Assembly (NCBI RefSeq): GCF_001509475.1
Contig: NZ_LLZG01000424.1
Coordinates: 1-36,042 of the forward strand
DNA: 36,042 nucleotides
Origin: Streptomyces regalis
Lineage (GTDB): Bacteria > Actinomycetota > Actinomycetes > Streptomycetales > Streptomycetaceae
Reading direction: 5' to 3'
The notes beneath the pieces are model-generated. The model worked only from the letters and a program-made list of their open reading frames with translations, was not told where the DNA came from and searched no databases. The translations under genes were made by a program, and so were the position numbers. Shown piece after piece: positions 8,427-16,557 of the stretch (positions are counted from its first letter, which is position 1; the number at the start of each line of letters is the position of its first letter).

Positions 8427-10926
8427 GGCGGGCGTTGGTGTGCCGGGTCGGCTCTGCGGTGGCGGGGTCCTCGGGCCACGGATGCTTCGGATAACGGCCG
8501 CGCAGCTCCGCCCGTACGCCCTGGTAGCCGTCCCTCCAGAAGGAGGCGAGGTCGGCGGTGACGGCGGCCGGGCGACCGGCGGGGGAGAGCAGATGGACGA
8601 GGAGCGGCACCCCGGCGACGGAGGGCGACTCGTGCAGCCCGAACATTTCCTGCAGCTTCACGGCGAGGACGGGCTGTTCGGGGGTGCCGTAGTCGATCCG
8701 AATTCTGGACCCACTCGGTACGGTGATCCGCTCCGGGGCGAGCTCGTCGAGCCGCCCGGCCTCCCCCGAGGCCCACGGCAGCAGCCTGGTGAGCGCCTCC
8801 CCGGCGTCGATCCGCGCCAGGTCGGCCCGCCGCCGCGCCCGGCTCAGCTCGGGCTCCAGCCACTCGTCCACGCGCGCGTGCAGCGCGTCGTCACAGACGT
8901 CGGGCCAGGGCGCACCGAGATGCAGATGCAGAAAGGCGAGCCGCTGCCGCAGTACGCCGGCCTCGGCGGACCAGCGCAACAGGCCGAGTCCTTCCTGCCG
9001 TATACCTTCGAGCAGCGCGATCCGTACGAGGCCGGGGTCGGCGTCGCGCAACGGCCGCACCGCCAGCTCGATCGCCCCCAGCCGCTCCACGCGTCGCGCG
9101 ACGACGTCCCCGTCGGCCCAGTGGACCTCCTGGGCCTCCGAGTGCAGCGACGGCGCCGCCGACCGGGCCATGTCCTCGTCCACCGCGGCGGCGAGCTGCA
9201 CACGCGCGTGCCCCTTGCCGACGGGCCGGTCGGCGACCGCGACGGCGATCCAGGGAGCTCCGCGCAGGGCCGATCCGTCGGGGAGTTCGGCACGGGTGCC
9301 GGAGGCCATGAGGTAGGAGCCGCCGTCGGCCTTGGCGATGCGCTCAGGGAACGCGAGGGCGGCGACGAGCCCGGCAAGGTGGTGCTCCGCGGCCTCTGCG
9401 GTACGAGCGTCGCGGCTGGGCGCGTCGGCGGATTCCGTGGCCAGGGACCGCAGCCGCCGCACCTCCGCACGCCACCGCGCCGCGTACGCGTCACCCCCGC
9501 TCCGGGCCGCGCGCAACGCGCCGGCGAGATCGTCCCCGTACCCGCGCGGCGCCTCCTCACTGAGCAGCGCCACCACCTGCGCAACCCGGTCGGAGGCCCC
9601 CGCATCCAGCAGAGCCCGCCCCAGCCGGGGATGCAGTCCCAGCCGAGCCAGCCGCACACCCCGCTCCGTGGCCCTGCCGGCGGAGTCCACCGCGCCCACC
9701 CCCGCGAGGGCGGCCCGCGCCGCCGCCATGGCCCCGCTCGGCGGCGGATCCAGCAACGCCAGCCCCGTGGCCCCCGGGTCACCCCAGCACGCCGTCTGCA
9801 ACGCGAACGCGGTCAGGTCGGCCACCTTGATCTCCGGCGACGGGAACCGCGGCAGACGCGCGTCCTCGGCCTCCGCCCAGCAGCGGTACACCGCCCCCGG
9901 TGCCTCACGCCCTGCTCGCCCCGCCCGCTGCCGCCCGGCCGCCTGCGAGGCCCGTACCGTCGTCAGGGCGCTCAGCCCGCGCGCGTGGTCGACGCGGGGC
10001 TCCCGCGCCAGCCCCGAGTCGACGACGACCCGCACACCGGGAACCGTCAGCGACGACTCCGCCACGGACGTCGCCAGCACCACCCGGCGCCGCTCCCCGC
10101 CCGCCAGCACCGCGTCCTGCACGGCCGCCGGCGCCCGCCCGTGCACCTGGAGCACCTCGACGTCCCCGAGGGCCCCCAGCTGCCCGGCCACCCGCGCGGT
10201 CTCGCCCACACCGGGCAGGAAACACAACACATCTCCCGCCCGCTCGGCCAGCGCCCGTCGCAGGACCGACGCCACGTGCGTCAGCAGCGCCGGGTCGACG
10301 CGCATGCCGTGCGGGGGCCGTACGGGCCGCGTCGGCGGCGCCCACACCACCTCCACGGGATGCGACACGCCCTCCGCCTCGACGACCGGTGCGTCACCCA
10401 GCAGCCGTGCCCACCCTTCCGCGTCCGTCGTCGCCGACGCGGCCACCAGCCGCAGCTCCGGCCGCAGCGTCTGCCGTATGTCCCACAGGAACGCCGCCAC
10501 CGTGTCCGCGTCGAGATGCCGCTCGTGGCACTCGTCGAGCACCACCACGTCCACGCCCGCCAGCTCCTGGTCGCGCTGCAACCGCTGGAGCAGCACACCG
10601 GTCGTGACGACCTCCACGCGCGCGTGGCGCCCGACGACCCGCTCCCCGCGCACGGTGTAGCCGACGCTCTCGCCGACCTTCTCGCCCAGCAGCCACGCCA
10701 TCCGCCGCGCGGCGGCCCGGGCCGCGATCCGCCGCGGCTCGGCGACGACGACCCGTCGCGCAGGCCGGTCGCCGAGCAGCCCCGCCAGCGCCAGCGGCAC
10801 CAGGGTGGTCTTGCCGGTGCCGGGCGGCGCGACGAGCACCGCGGTGCCGTGCGCGTCCAGAGCGTCGGTCAGGCCGGGCAGGGCGCCGCGTACGGGCAGC
10901 GCGTCCAGGGCGTCGTAACGGATCAC
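8416..10926 (-). CDS. hrpB: ATP-dependent helicase HrpB
   Basis: 836-aa DEAH-box superfamily 2 helicase, close to the usual HrpB length. Walker A is APPGTGKTT (Lys39) and the DExH box is DECH (131-134). SAT (ASATTDAEG) and the QRAGRAGR helicase-C motif follow, then HA2 and HrpB-specific C-terminal regions. HrpB proteins are thought to act on RNA, but their substrate is poorly defined. It starts at GTG 10926, only 4 nt after the methyltransferase stop, so the two are almost certainly co-transcribed. The 3' end overlaps the convergent DUF3068 gene by 11 bp. Confidence 0.95.
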   Translation of the reverse strand: MIRYDALDALPVRGALPGLTDALDAHGTAVLVAPPGTGKTTLVPLALAGLLGDRPARRVVVAEPRRIAARAAARRMAWLLGEKVGESVGYTVRGERVVGRHARVEVVTTGVLLQRLQRDQELAGVDVVVLDECHERHLDADTVAAFLWDIRQTLRPELRLVAASATTDAEGWARLLGDAPVVEAEGVSHPVEVVWAPPTRPVRPPHGMRVDPALLTHVASVLRRALAERAGDVLCFLPGVGETARVAGQLGALGDVEVLQVHGRAPAAVQDAVLAGGERRRVVLATSVAESSLTVPGVRVVVDSGLAREPRVDHARGLSALTTVRASQAAGRQRAGRAGREAPGAVYRCWAEAEDARLPRFPSPEIKVADLTAFALQTACWGDPGATGLALLDPPPSGAMAAARAALAGVGAVDSAGRATERGVRLARLGLHPRLGRALLDAGASDRVAQVVALLSEEAPRGYGDDLAGALRAARSGGDAYAARWRAEVRRLRSLATESADAPSRDARTAEAAEHHLAGLVAALAFPERIAKADGGSYLMASGTRAELPDGSALRGAPWIAVAVADRPVGKGHARVQLAAAVDEDMARSAAPSLHSEAQEVHWADGDVVARRVERLGAIELAVRPLRDADPGLVRIALLEGIRQEGLGLLRWSAEAGVLRQRLAFLHLHLGAPWPDVCDDALHARVDEWLEPELSRARRRADLARIDAGEALTRLLPWASGEAGRLDELAPERITVPSGSRIRIDYGTPEQPVLAVKLQEMFGLHESPSVAGVPLLVHLLSPAGRPAAVTADLASFWRDGYQGVRAELRGRYPKHPWPEDPATAEPTRHTNARLRR

Positions 10927-10930
10927 GCTC

Positions 10931-11602
10931 TCAGTCTCGTACGCACACGAAGATCGCCGTCCCCGGGATCAGGTTCCCGCGCAGCGGCGACCAGCCGCCC
11001 CACTCCGAGCTGTTCCAGGCCGGCCACTCCGGTTCGACCAGGTCCACCAGCCGGAACCCCGCGGCCACGACTTCCCGCACCCGGTCGCCGACCGTGCGGT
11101 GGTGCTCGACGTACACCGCGCGGCCCACCCCGTTCTCGATGTACTGCTCGACGTACGGCGTGCGGTCGAAGTAGGAGGAGGAGACGGACAGGCCCTCGGG
11201 GCCCGGCTCGTCGGGGAAGGCCCAGCGGATGGGGTGGGTGACGGAGAAGACGAAGCGTCCGCCCGGCCGCAGCACCCGCCGCACCTCCCGCAGCACCAGC
11301 ACCGGGTCGGCGACGAACGGCAGCGCCCCGTACGCCGAGCAGGCCAGGTCGAAGGAGGCGTCGGCGAAGGGAAGGGCGCCCGCGTCGGCGCAGACCAGGG
11401 GGAACGTGCCGCCGATGCGCAGGGCGTGCTGCAGCTGGCGGTGGGAGAGGTCCAGGGCGATCGGGCGCGCCCCCTGCACGGCCAGCCAGCGCGAGCACTG
11501 GGCGGCGCCGGCGCCGATCTCCAGGACGTCCTTGCCCTTGAGGTCCTCCGGCGGGCCGAGCAGCTCGGCCTCCACCTCGTCCAGGCCCTCGGGGCCCCAC
11601 AC
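10931..11602 (-). CDS. Class I SAM-dependent methyltransferase (N-terminus probably extends upstream)
   Basis: Rossmann-fold methyltransferase. SAM-binding motif I is VLEIGAGAAQCSRWLA, followed by an acidic strand end (IALDLSHRQL). LPFADASFDLACSAYGALPF and VRRVLRPGGRFVFSVTHP follow, the usual UbiE/methyltransferase-11 order. The substrate is unknown. The listed GTG start at 11602 leaves 223 aa. The same frame continues upstream with family-like sequence (ANRGWWDRNADEYQIEHGT) to about 11776, without any ATG, GTG, TTG or CTG before a stop. A GAGGGAG (11780-11786) precedes two consecutive ATC codons (11776-11771). The true start is therefore unusual or the sequence differs from homologues by one base. 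hrpB follows after 4 nt. Confidence 0.8.
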   Translation of the reverse strand: MWGPEGLDEVEAELLGPPEDLKGKDVLEIGAGAAQCSRWLAVQGARPIALDLSHRQLQHALRIGGTFPLVCADAGALPFADASFDLACSAYGALPFVADPVLVLREVRRVLRPGGRFVFSVTHPIRWAFPDEPGPEGLSVSSSYFDRTPYVEQYIENGVGRAVYVEHHRTVGDRVREVVAAGFRLVDLVEPEWPAWNSSEWGGWSPLRGNLIPGTAIFVCVRD

Positions 11603-11952
11603 GAAGCGGTCGTCGCCGAGGAACGTGCCGTGCTCGATCTGGTACTCGTCGGCGTTGCGGTCCCACCAGCCCCGGTTGGCCCGGGAACTCTCCGCGACAC
11701 CGGCGTCGCGCCTGGTGGCCTCCGCTTCGGCGGAGGCGTCGGACGCGATCTCGGGCGATACGGGCTCTTGGATGATGGGCTCCCTCGTCGTACTCTTCCG
11801 TCACCTGAATGGCGCGGCCCCTCCCGGTGGTGTCACGCAAGAGGTGCTCCGAGGCCTGCGTGGCCTCAAGGCTGTGTCTGATCTGCGGCTACCGCCGCGG
11901 GGGTTTTGTGCCGGGTATGCGGCGATCCGCCCCGGGTGTGCGGCTTCGCGCA

Positions 11953-11981
11953 TTGACCCTGCCCGGCTGCCCCCGTATGCT
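11953..11981 (+). promoter_or_regulatory. rpsA promoter
   Basis: TTGACC (11953-11958), a 17-nt spacer and TATGCT (11976-11981) give a near-consensus housekeeping sigma promoter. The transcript would start near 11988, leaving a leader of about 190 nt before rpsA. The stretch from 11777 to 11952 upstream shows nothing else that I can identify. Confidence 0.8.
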
Positions 11982-12119
11982 ACAAGTTGCGCTGCGGGCC
12001 TGCGCACCTCAGACGTAGCAGGCTGCGCTCGCATCTGTTGTAGTCCCCTCGGTTGTCGAGGCGCATCACCAGCGTTGGTGAGGCGCTTCCTTGGCTGTCC
12101 GGCTTCTTCAGAGCGATAC

Positions 12120-12169
12120 GGGCTCCCGGCGTAGCAGTACCTACGACTTCAATGTCCGTACCGGAGCCC
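12120..12169 (+). promoter_or_regulatory. Shine-Dalgarno-sequestering stem in the rpsA leader
   Basis: GGGCTCC(C)GG at 12120-12129 can pair with CCGGAGCCC at 12161-12169 with one bulged C. The right arm contains the GGAG ribosome-binding site, 11 nt before the ATG. A smaller hairpin (CACCA/TGGTG) lies at 12067-12080. S1 represses its own mRNA in E. coli, so a switchable leader here would fit autoregulation; this is inference. Confidence 0.5.
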
Positions 12170-12177
12170 TTTCCCAC

Positions 12178-13671
12178 ATGACGAGCAGCACCGAGACCAC
12201 CGCCACCACCCCGCAGGTTGCGGTCAACGACATCGGTAACGAGGAAGCCTTCCTCGCCGCGATCGACGAGACGATCAAGTACTTCAACGACGGCGACATC
12301 GTCGACGGCGTCATCGTGAAGGTCGACCGGGACGAGGTCCTGCTCGACATCGGTTACAAGACCGAAGGCGTTATCCCGAGCCGCGAGCTCTCGATCAAGC
12401 ACGACGTCGACCCCAACGAGGTCGTCGCCGTCGGTGACGAGATCGAAGCCCTTGTTCTCCAGAAGGAGGACAAGGAAGGCCGCCTGATCCTCTCGAAGAA
12501 GCGCGCCCAGTACGAGCGTGCCTGGGGCACCATCGAGAAGATCAAGGAAGAGGACGGGATCGTCACCGGTACCGTCATCGAGGTCGTCAAGGGTGGTCTC
12601 ATCCTCGACATCGGCCTCCGTGGCTTCCTCCCGGCCTCCCTGGTCGAGATGCGCCGCGTTCGCGACCTCCAGCCCTACGTGGGCAAGGAGCTCGAGGCCA
12701 AGATCATCGAGCTGGACAAGAACCGCAACAACGTGGTCCTGTCCCGCCGTGCCTGGCTGGAGCAGACCCAGTCCGAGGTCCGCCAGACGTTCCTCACCAC
12801 CCTGCAGAAGGGTCAGGTCCGTTCCGGCGTCGTCTCCTCGATCGTCAACTTCGGTGCCTTCGTGGACCTGGGTGGCGTCGACGGTCTGGTCCACGTCTCC
12901 GAACTCTCCTGGAAGCACATCGACCACCCGTCCGAGGTTGTCGAGGTCGGCCAGGAAGTCACCGTCGAGGTCCTCGACGTCGACATGGACCGCGAGCGTG
13001 TCTCCCTGTCGCTGAAGGCGACGCAGGAAGACCCGTGGCAGCAGTTCGCCCGGACCCACCAGATCGGTCAGGTCGTCCCGGGTAAGGTCACCAAGCTGGT
13101 TCCGTTCGGTGCGTTCGTCCGCGTGGACGAGGGCATCGAGGGTCTGGTCCACATCTCCGAGCTGGCCGAGCGCCACGTGGAGATCCCGGAGCAGGTCGTC
13201 CAGGTCAACGACGAGATCTTCGTCAAGGTCATCGACATCGACCTCGAGCGCCGCCGCATCAGCCTCTCGCTGAAGCAGGCCAACGAGGCCTTCGGTGCCG
13301 ACCCGGCCTCGGTCGAGTTCGACCCGACCCTGTACGGCATGGCTGCCTCGTACGACGACCAGGGCAACTACATCTACCCCGAGGGCTTCGACCCCGAGAC
13401 CAACGACTGGCTCGAGGGCTACGAGACCCAGCGCGAGGCGTGGGAGCACCAGTACGCCGAGGCGCAGCAGCGCTTCGAGCAGCACCAGCAGCAGGTCATC
13501 AAGAGCCGCGAGGCCGACGAGGCTGCTGCCGCCGAGGGCGGCGAGGCTGCGGCTCCGGCCGCGGCCGGTGGCGGCTCGTACTCCTCCGAGGGCGCCGACC
13601 AGTCCGGCGCGCTGGCCTCGGACGAAGCGCTTGCCGCGCTGCGCGAGAAGCTGGCCGGCGGCCAGAGCTGA
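12178..13671 (+). CDS. rpsA: 30S ribosomal protein S1
   Basis: 497-aa S1 protein that helps the 30S subunit bind mRNA. Four S1 (OB-fold) repeats are visible, beginning near GDIVDGVIVKVDRDEVLLD, GIVTGTVIEVVKGGLILD, GQVRSGVVSSIVNFGAFVD and GQVVPGKVTKLVPFGAFVR. The last two are most alike and include GLVHVSELS/GLVHISELA. The C-terminus is a Glu/Gln-rich helix followed by an Ala/Gly-rich tail. Four repeats rather than the six of E. coli is the usual actinobacterial form. The ATG at 12178 was chosen over an in-frame upstream ATG (12091) because GGAG precedes it and the family N-terminus is acidic and Thr-rich. Codon use is strongly biased toward highly expressed codons. Confidence 0.97.
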   Translation: MTSSTETTATTPQVAVNDIGNEEAFLAAIDETIKYFNDGDIVDGVIVKVDRDEVLLDIGYKTEGVIPSRELSIKHDVDPNEVVAVGDEIEALVLQKEDKEGRLILSKKRAQYERAWGTIEKIKEEDGIVTGTVIEVVKGGLILDIGLRGFLPASLVEMRRVRDLQPYVGKELEAKIIELDKNRNNVVLSRRAWLEQTQSEVRQTFLTTLQKGQVRSGVVSSIVNFGAFVDLGGVDGLVHVSELSWKHIDHPSEVVEVGQEVTVEVLDVDMDRERVSLSLKATQEDPWQQFARTHQIGQVVPGKVTKLVPFGAFVRVDEGIEGLVHISELAERHVEIPEQVVQVNDEIFVKVIDIDLERRRISLSLKQANEAFGADPASVEFDPTLYGMAASYDDQGNYIYPEGFDPETNDWLEGYETQREAWEHQYAEAQQRFEQHQQQVIKSREADEAAAAEGGEAAAPAAAGGGSYSSEGADQSGALASDEALAALREKLAGGQS

Positions 13672-13698
13672 TCGCTGCCGCTGAGGCTTAGCCGTTGA

Positions 13699-13734
13699 CT
13701 GAAGGGCCGCACCTGTAGAGGTGCGGCCCTTCAG
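13699..13734 (+). terminator. rpsA terminator
   Basis: A 16-bp perfect stem (13699-13714 with 13719-13734, CTGAAGGGCCGCACCT) with a GTAG tetraloop lies 27 nt after the rpsA stop. It is the strongest simple hairpin in the window. Confidence 0.92.
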
Positions 13735-13760
13735 CGTTGCCGGGAAAAGGCCCGTCGGTC

Positions 13761-13834
13761 GGCTGCGGGCCGGTGGGGGCTTGTCGCGCCCACGCGGCGG
13801 AGCCGCATATCGATACAGCCCCGCGCCCCCAGAG
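13761..13834 (-). repeat. Intergenic repeat, long class
   Basis: Read on the minus strand it starts GGGGGCGCGGGGCTGTATCG. It continues through a GCGGC-TCC-GCCGC hairpin to GGGCGCGACAAGCC and ends CCCGCAGCC. The outer blocks match the short-class copy at 3686-3750; the middle TATCGATATGCGGC hairpin segment is extra. It sits between rpsA and the PAC2 gene. Confidence 0.6.
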
Positions 13835-13930
13835 GGCTGCCCATCCCGGCAAGATCATGTGTCCCTCCTCCGGGAATGCCCGCGCCCGTAAGGGCGTTGT
13901 CACGTACGGACACAAGGAGGAGCGGTCACA

Positions 13931-14869
13931 GTGCTTGATCCGCAGGGTTTGTACGCATGGGAGCCGAAGGGCCTGGCTGTCGTCGACATGGCGCTCGCCC
14001 AGGAGTCGGCCGGCCTTGTCATGCTCTACCACTTCGACGGATACATCGACGCGGGTGAGACCGGCGACCAGATCGTCGACGGGCTCCTGGAGTCGCTGCC
14101 CCACCAGCTCGTCGCGCGCTTCGACCATGACCGGCTGGTGGACTACCGCGCCCGCCGTCCGCTGCTGACGTTCAAACGCGACCGCTGGGCCGCGTACGAG
14201 GTGCCCGCCATCGAGGTGCGGCTCGTGCAGGACGCCACCGGGGCGCCCTTCCTGCTGCTGTCCGGACCCGAGCCGGACGTGGAGTGGGAGCGCTTCGCCG
14301 CGGCCGTCCAGCAGATCGTGGAGCGGCTCGGGGTGCGCCTGTCGGTGAACTTCCACGGCATCCCCATGGGGGTCCCGCACACGCGCCCGGTCGGCGTCAC
14401 CCCGCACGGCAACCGCACCGACCTGGTCCCGGGTCACCGCAGCCCCTTCGACGAGGCGGAGGTGCCCGGCAGCGCCGAGGCCCTGATCGAGTACCGGCTC
14501 ATGGAGGCCGGGCACGAGGTCCTGGGCGTCGCCGCGCACGTCCCGCACTACATCGCCCGCTCGGCGTACCCGGACGCGGCCCTGACGGTGCTGGAGGCCG
14601 TCACGGCGGCGACCGGACTGGTCCTGCCCGGTATCGCGCACTCCCTGCGCACGGAGGCCCACCGCACGCAGAACGAGATCGACCGCCAGATCCGCGAGGG
14701 CGACGAGGAGCTCACCAACCTCGTCGAGGGCCTGGAGCACCAGTACGACGCCATCGCCGGCGCCGAGACCCGCGGCAACATGCTCGCCGAGCCGGTGGAC
14801 ATCCCGTCGGCGGACGAGATCGGGCGGGAGTTCGAGCGGTTCCTGGCGGAGCGGGAGGGCGAGAACTGA
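13931..14869 (+). CDS. PAC2 family protein
   Basis: 312-aa protein of the PAC2 (proteasome assembly chaperone 2-like) family, common in actinobacteria. Its role there is unproven, though PAC2 proteins are often linked to proteasome or ATP-grasp contexts. Recognisable blocks are [49 protein letters not shown] and [16 protein letters not shown]. The C-terminus is a charged helix ([20 protein letters not shown]). It starts at GTG 13931 behind an ideal AAGGAGG. It lies between rpsA and coaE, but a terminator upstream and a mobile element downstream make it a separate unit. Confidence 0.92.
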   Translation: MLDPQGLYAWEPKGLAVVDMALAQESAGLVMLYHFDGYIDAGETGDQIVDGLLESLPHQLVARFDHDRLVDYRARRPLLTFKRDRWAAYEVPAIEVRLVQDATGAPFLLLSGPEPDVEWERFAAAVQQIVERLGVRLSVNFHGIPMGVPHTRPVGVTPHGNRTDLVPGHRSPFDEAEVPGSAEALIEYRLMEAGHEVLGVAAHVPHYIARSAYPDAALTVLEAVTAATGLVLPGIAHSLRTEAHRTQNEIDRQIREGDEELTNLVEGLEHQYDAIAGAETRGNMLAEPVDIPSADEIGREFERFLAEREGEN

Positions 14870-14913
14870 GGCAGGGGGCTGGTCCTGCCGGGTGCGTCGT
14901 CGGTGGCAGGGCT

Positions 14914-15092
14914 TAGGGCCTGTCCGGCGGATCATGCCGGCGTCGCGGGGCCTCCGCGAGCGCCGAACCCGTCGCGGCGGGCTGGGAGGCACTCCAGGTG
15001 GGCGCCGTGTTCGCGGTGGCTTGCCTGCTCGGCATGCCCATCTGCGGCGTTGTCGTCGGTTGCAACCGGCCTGATCCGCCGGACAGGCCCTA
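14914..15092. mobile_element. 175-bp MITE with 25-30 bp terminal inverted repeats
   Basis: GGGCCTGTCCGGCGGATCA at 14916-14934 is repeated as its reverse complement at 15072-15090. Including flanks, 29 of 30 positions pair (14911-14940 with 15066-15095). A TA dinucleotide flanks each end (14914-14915 and 15091-15092), as expected for a TA target duplication made by IS630/Tc1-like or some IS5-like transposases. The interior has no transposase and no plausible gene. The element ends 12 nt before the coaE start codon. Confidence 0.85.
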
Positions 15093-15096
15093 AGCT
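15091..15096 (+). promoter_or_regulatory. Candidate -10 box for leaderless coaE
   Basis: TAAGCT fits TANNNT and lies 7 nt before the coaE ATG. There is no Shine-Dalgarno sequence, so transcription probably starts at the ATG. The TA of this box is the right-hand target duplication of the MITE, which places any -35 inside the element. No good -35 match was found. Confidence 0.5.
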
Positions 15097-15103
15097 TCCC
15101 GTC

Positions 15104-15718
15104 ATGCTGAAGGTGGGCCTGACCGGGGGCATCGGAGCCGGTAAGAGCGAGGTGTCGCGGCTGCTCGTCGAGTGCGGGGCCGTGCTGATCGACGCGGACC
15201 GTATCGCGCGCGAGGTCGTCGCGCCCGGCACGCCCGGTCTTGCCGCCGTCGTGGAGGCGTTCGGCGAGGGGGTGCTCACCGAGGACGGCAGCCTGGACCG
15301 GCCCAAACTGGGCTCCATCGTCTTCGCCGACCCCGACCGGCTCGCCGTACTGAACTCGATCGTGCACCCCCTCGTCGGCGCCCGCTCCCGCGAGCTCGAA
15401 GAGGCAGCCGCCGAGGACGCCGTCGTCATCCATGACGTCCCGCTCCTCACGGAGAACGGCCTGGCGCCGCTGTACGACGTCGTGGTCGTCGTCGACGCCC
15501 GTCCCGAGACCCAGCTCGACCGGCTCGTCAGACTGCGCGGCATGACCGAGGAGGACGCACGCGCGCGTATGGCCGCGCAGGCGACGCGGGACAAGCGCCG
15601 GGAGATCGCGGACATCGTGATCGACAACGACGTACCACTGGAAGAGCTTCAGCGGCGTGTGAAGGACGTATGGGACGAGCTGGTGCGCCGGGCCCACGGG
15701 GCGCAGGGGGAGCGGTAG
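15104..15718 (+). CDS. coaE: Dephospho-CoA kinase
   Basis: 204-aa cytoplasmic kinase for the last step of coenzyme A synthesis, phosphorylating the 3'-OH of dephospho-CoA with ATP. The P-loop is [11 protein letters not shown] at residues 6-16. Further family blocks are [32 protein letters not shown] and [14 protein letters not shown]. The lid-like R(L)[18 protein letters not shown] is followed by ADIVIDND near the end. The ATG at 15104 is the first start that keeps the conserved [12 protein letters not shown]-terminus. It appears leaderless, and a MITE sits directly upstream. The TPR gene follows 71 nt downstream. Confidence 0.96.
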   Translation: MLKVGLTGGIGAGKSEVSRLLVECGAVLIDADRIAREVVAPGTPGLAAVVEAFGEGVLTEDGSLDRPKLGSIVFADPDRLAVLNSIVHPLVGARSRELEEAAAEDAVVIHDVPLLTENGLAPLYDVVVVVDARPETQLDRLVRLRGMTEEDARARMAAQATRDKRREIADIVIDNDVPLEELQRRVKDVWDELVRRAHGAQGER

Positions 15719-15789
15719 CCCCAGTCGTCCCAGGAATAGGAGCACGTCGTTCGCGCGTTGAAATCCTCCAGCGAGGGAAGGACTTTGCC

Positions 15790-16170
15790 GTGCCCGAGAC
15801 CAGCGGTTCGACCGGACGTACTCCGGAGACGCATGTCATCGACTTCCGCGCCGCCGAGCATCTGCTCGCCGCGCGGGATCCGCGGGGCGCGGTGAAGCTG
15901 CTCGACGGAGTCATCGCCGTGCACCCAGAGAACACCGCCGCCCGGCTGCTGCGCGCGCGTGCCTTCTTCGCCGCTGCGCAACTGCGGCCCGCCGAGCTGG
16001 AGTTCACCATCGTCCTGGAGCGCGAGCCGGACAACGCGTTCGCGCACTTCGCACTCGGTCGCACCTACGAGCGCCAGGGCCGGCCCGACCAGGCCAAGCG
16101 ACACTTCCGGCTGGCGGCCGCGCTCGATCCGAACCCGGACTACCTCAAGGCGGCACGGTTCGACGCGTGA
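15790..16170 (+). CDS. TPR-repeat protein
   Basis: 126-aa soluble protein built mainly of about three tetratricopeptide repeats. Helical pairs are visible at AAEHLLAARDPRGAVKLLDG, AARLLRARAFFAAAQLRPAE and NAFAHFALGRTYERQGRPDQ, each ending in the usual D/P turn. TPRs mediate protein contacts; the partner is unknown. The GTG at 15790 with GGGAAGGA upstream gives the N-terminus MPETSGSTGRTPETHVIDF, which I recall as conserved next to coaE in Streptomyces. It is probably co-transcribed with coaE. Confidence 0.88.
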   Translation: MPETSGSTGRTPETHVIDFRAAEHLLAARDPRGAVKLLDGVIAVHPENTAARLLRARAFFAAAQLRPAELEFTIVLEREPDNAFAHFALGRTYERQGRPDQAKRHFRLAAALDPNPDYLKAARFDA

Positions 16171-16204
16171 GCGGCGAGCGGGGGCGGCGGGTCGGCCGGT
16201 GCGA

Positions 16205-16501
16205 CTAGGGGTGGCGGTTCTCCGGCGGGGGCGGCCGGTAGGGGCGGTCCTCGGGCGGGCGATACGGCGGGATGTCGCGGCCCGGCTGGTAGTGCGGGCC
16301 CTGGTGGATGTGCCTGAGGACCATGGTCATGTCGATCGTGATCACCAGCCACAGGACCCCACAGGCCGCCGCCCAGCCGGGGCGGCCGGTGAGCGCGAAC
16401 GCGGCGGTACCGAAGGTCGCCCAGACCAGGCCCCACAAGCAGAGCCAGAAGCGGGCGCGCAGTGCACTGCGCGCCGTCGTCGGCTCACTGCCCGTACGCA
16501 T
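16205..16501 (-). CDS. DUF6343 family small membrane protein
   Basis: 98-aa protein with two adjacent membrane helices (FWLCLWGLVWATFGTAAFAL and AAACGVLWLVITIDMTMVL). A Pro/Arg/Tyr-rich cytoplasmic tail follows (PYRPPEDRPYRPPPPEN). This matches DUF6343, a small Streptomyces family of unknown function. The ATG at 16501 is the only start in this frame, because a TGA lies three codons upstream. AAGGAGG is about 14 nt away. It is divergent from the acyltransferase gene, with 56 bp between the starts. Confidence 0.8.
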   Translation of the reverse strand: MRTGSEPTTARSALRARFWLCLWGLVWATFGTAAFALTGRPGWAAACGVLWLVITIDMTMVLRHIHQGPHYQPGRDIPPYRPPEDRPYRPPPPENRHP

Positions 16502-16557
16502 CGCCCATCACCACTCCTCCTTGAAACGTACTCCTCGTTCTCCTCGCAGGGGGCCAC

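Noticed and set aside
8440..11241. 933-aa plus-strand open frame antisense to hrpB
   Set aside because: It is a shadow of the helicase gene, whose Walker A, DECH and QRAGRAGR motifs lie on the minus strand.
12091..12177. Longer rpsA start at the ATG at 12091
   Set aside because: The added 29 residues are leader-like, and the stem and GGAG before 12178 mark the true start.
14911..15095. Simple terminator for the PAC2 gene
   Set aside because: The arms are over 100 bp apart, near-perfect and flanked by TA, which fits a transposon-derived element better.
13688..15745. 685-aa minus-strand open frame across PAC2 and coaE
   Set aside because: It is a shadow frame running through a MITE, an intergenic repeat and two clear plus-strand genes.
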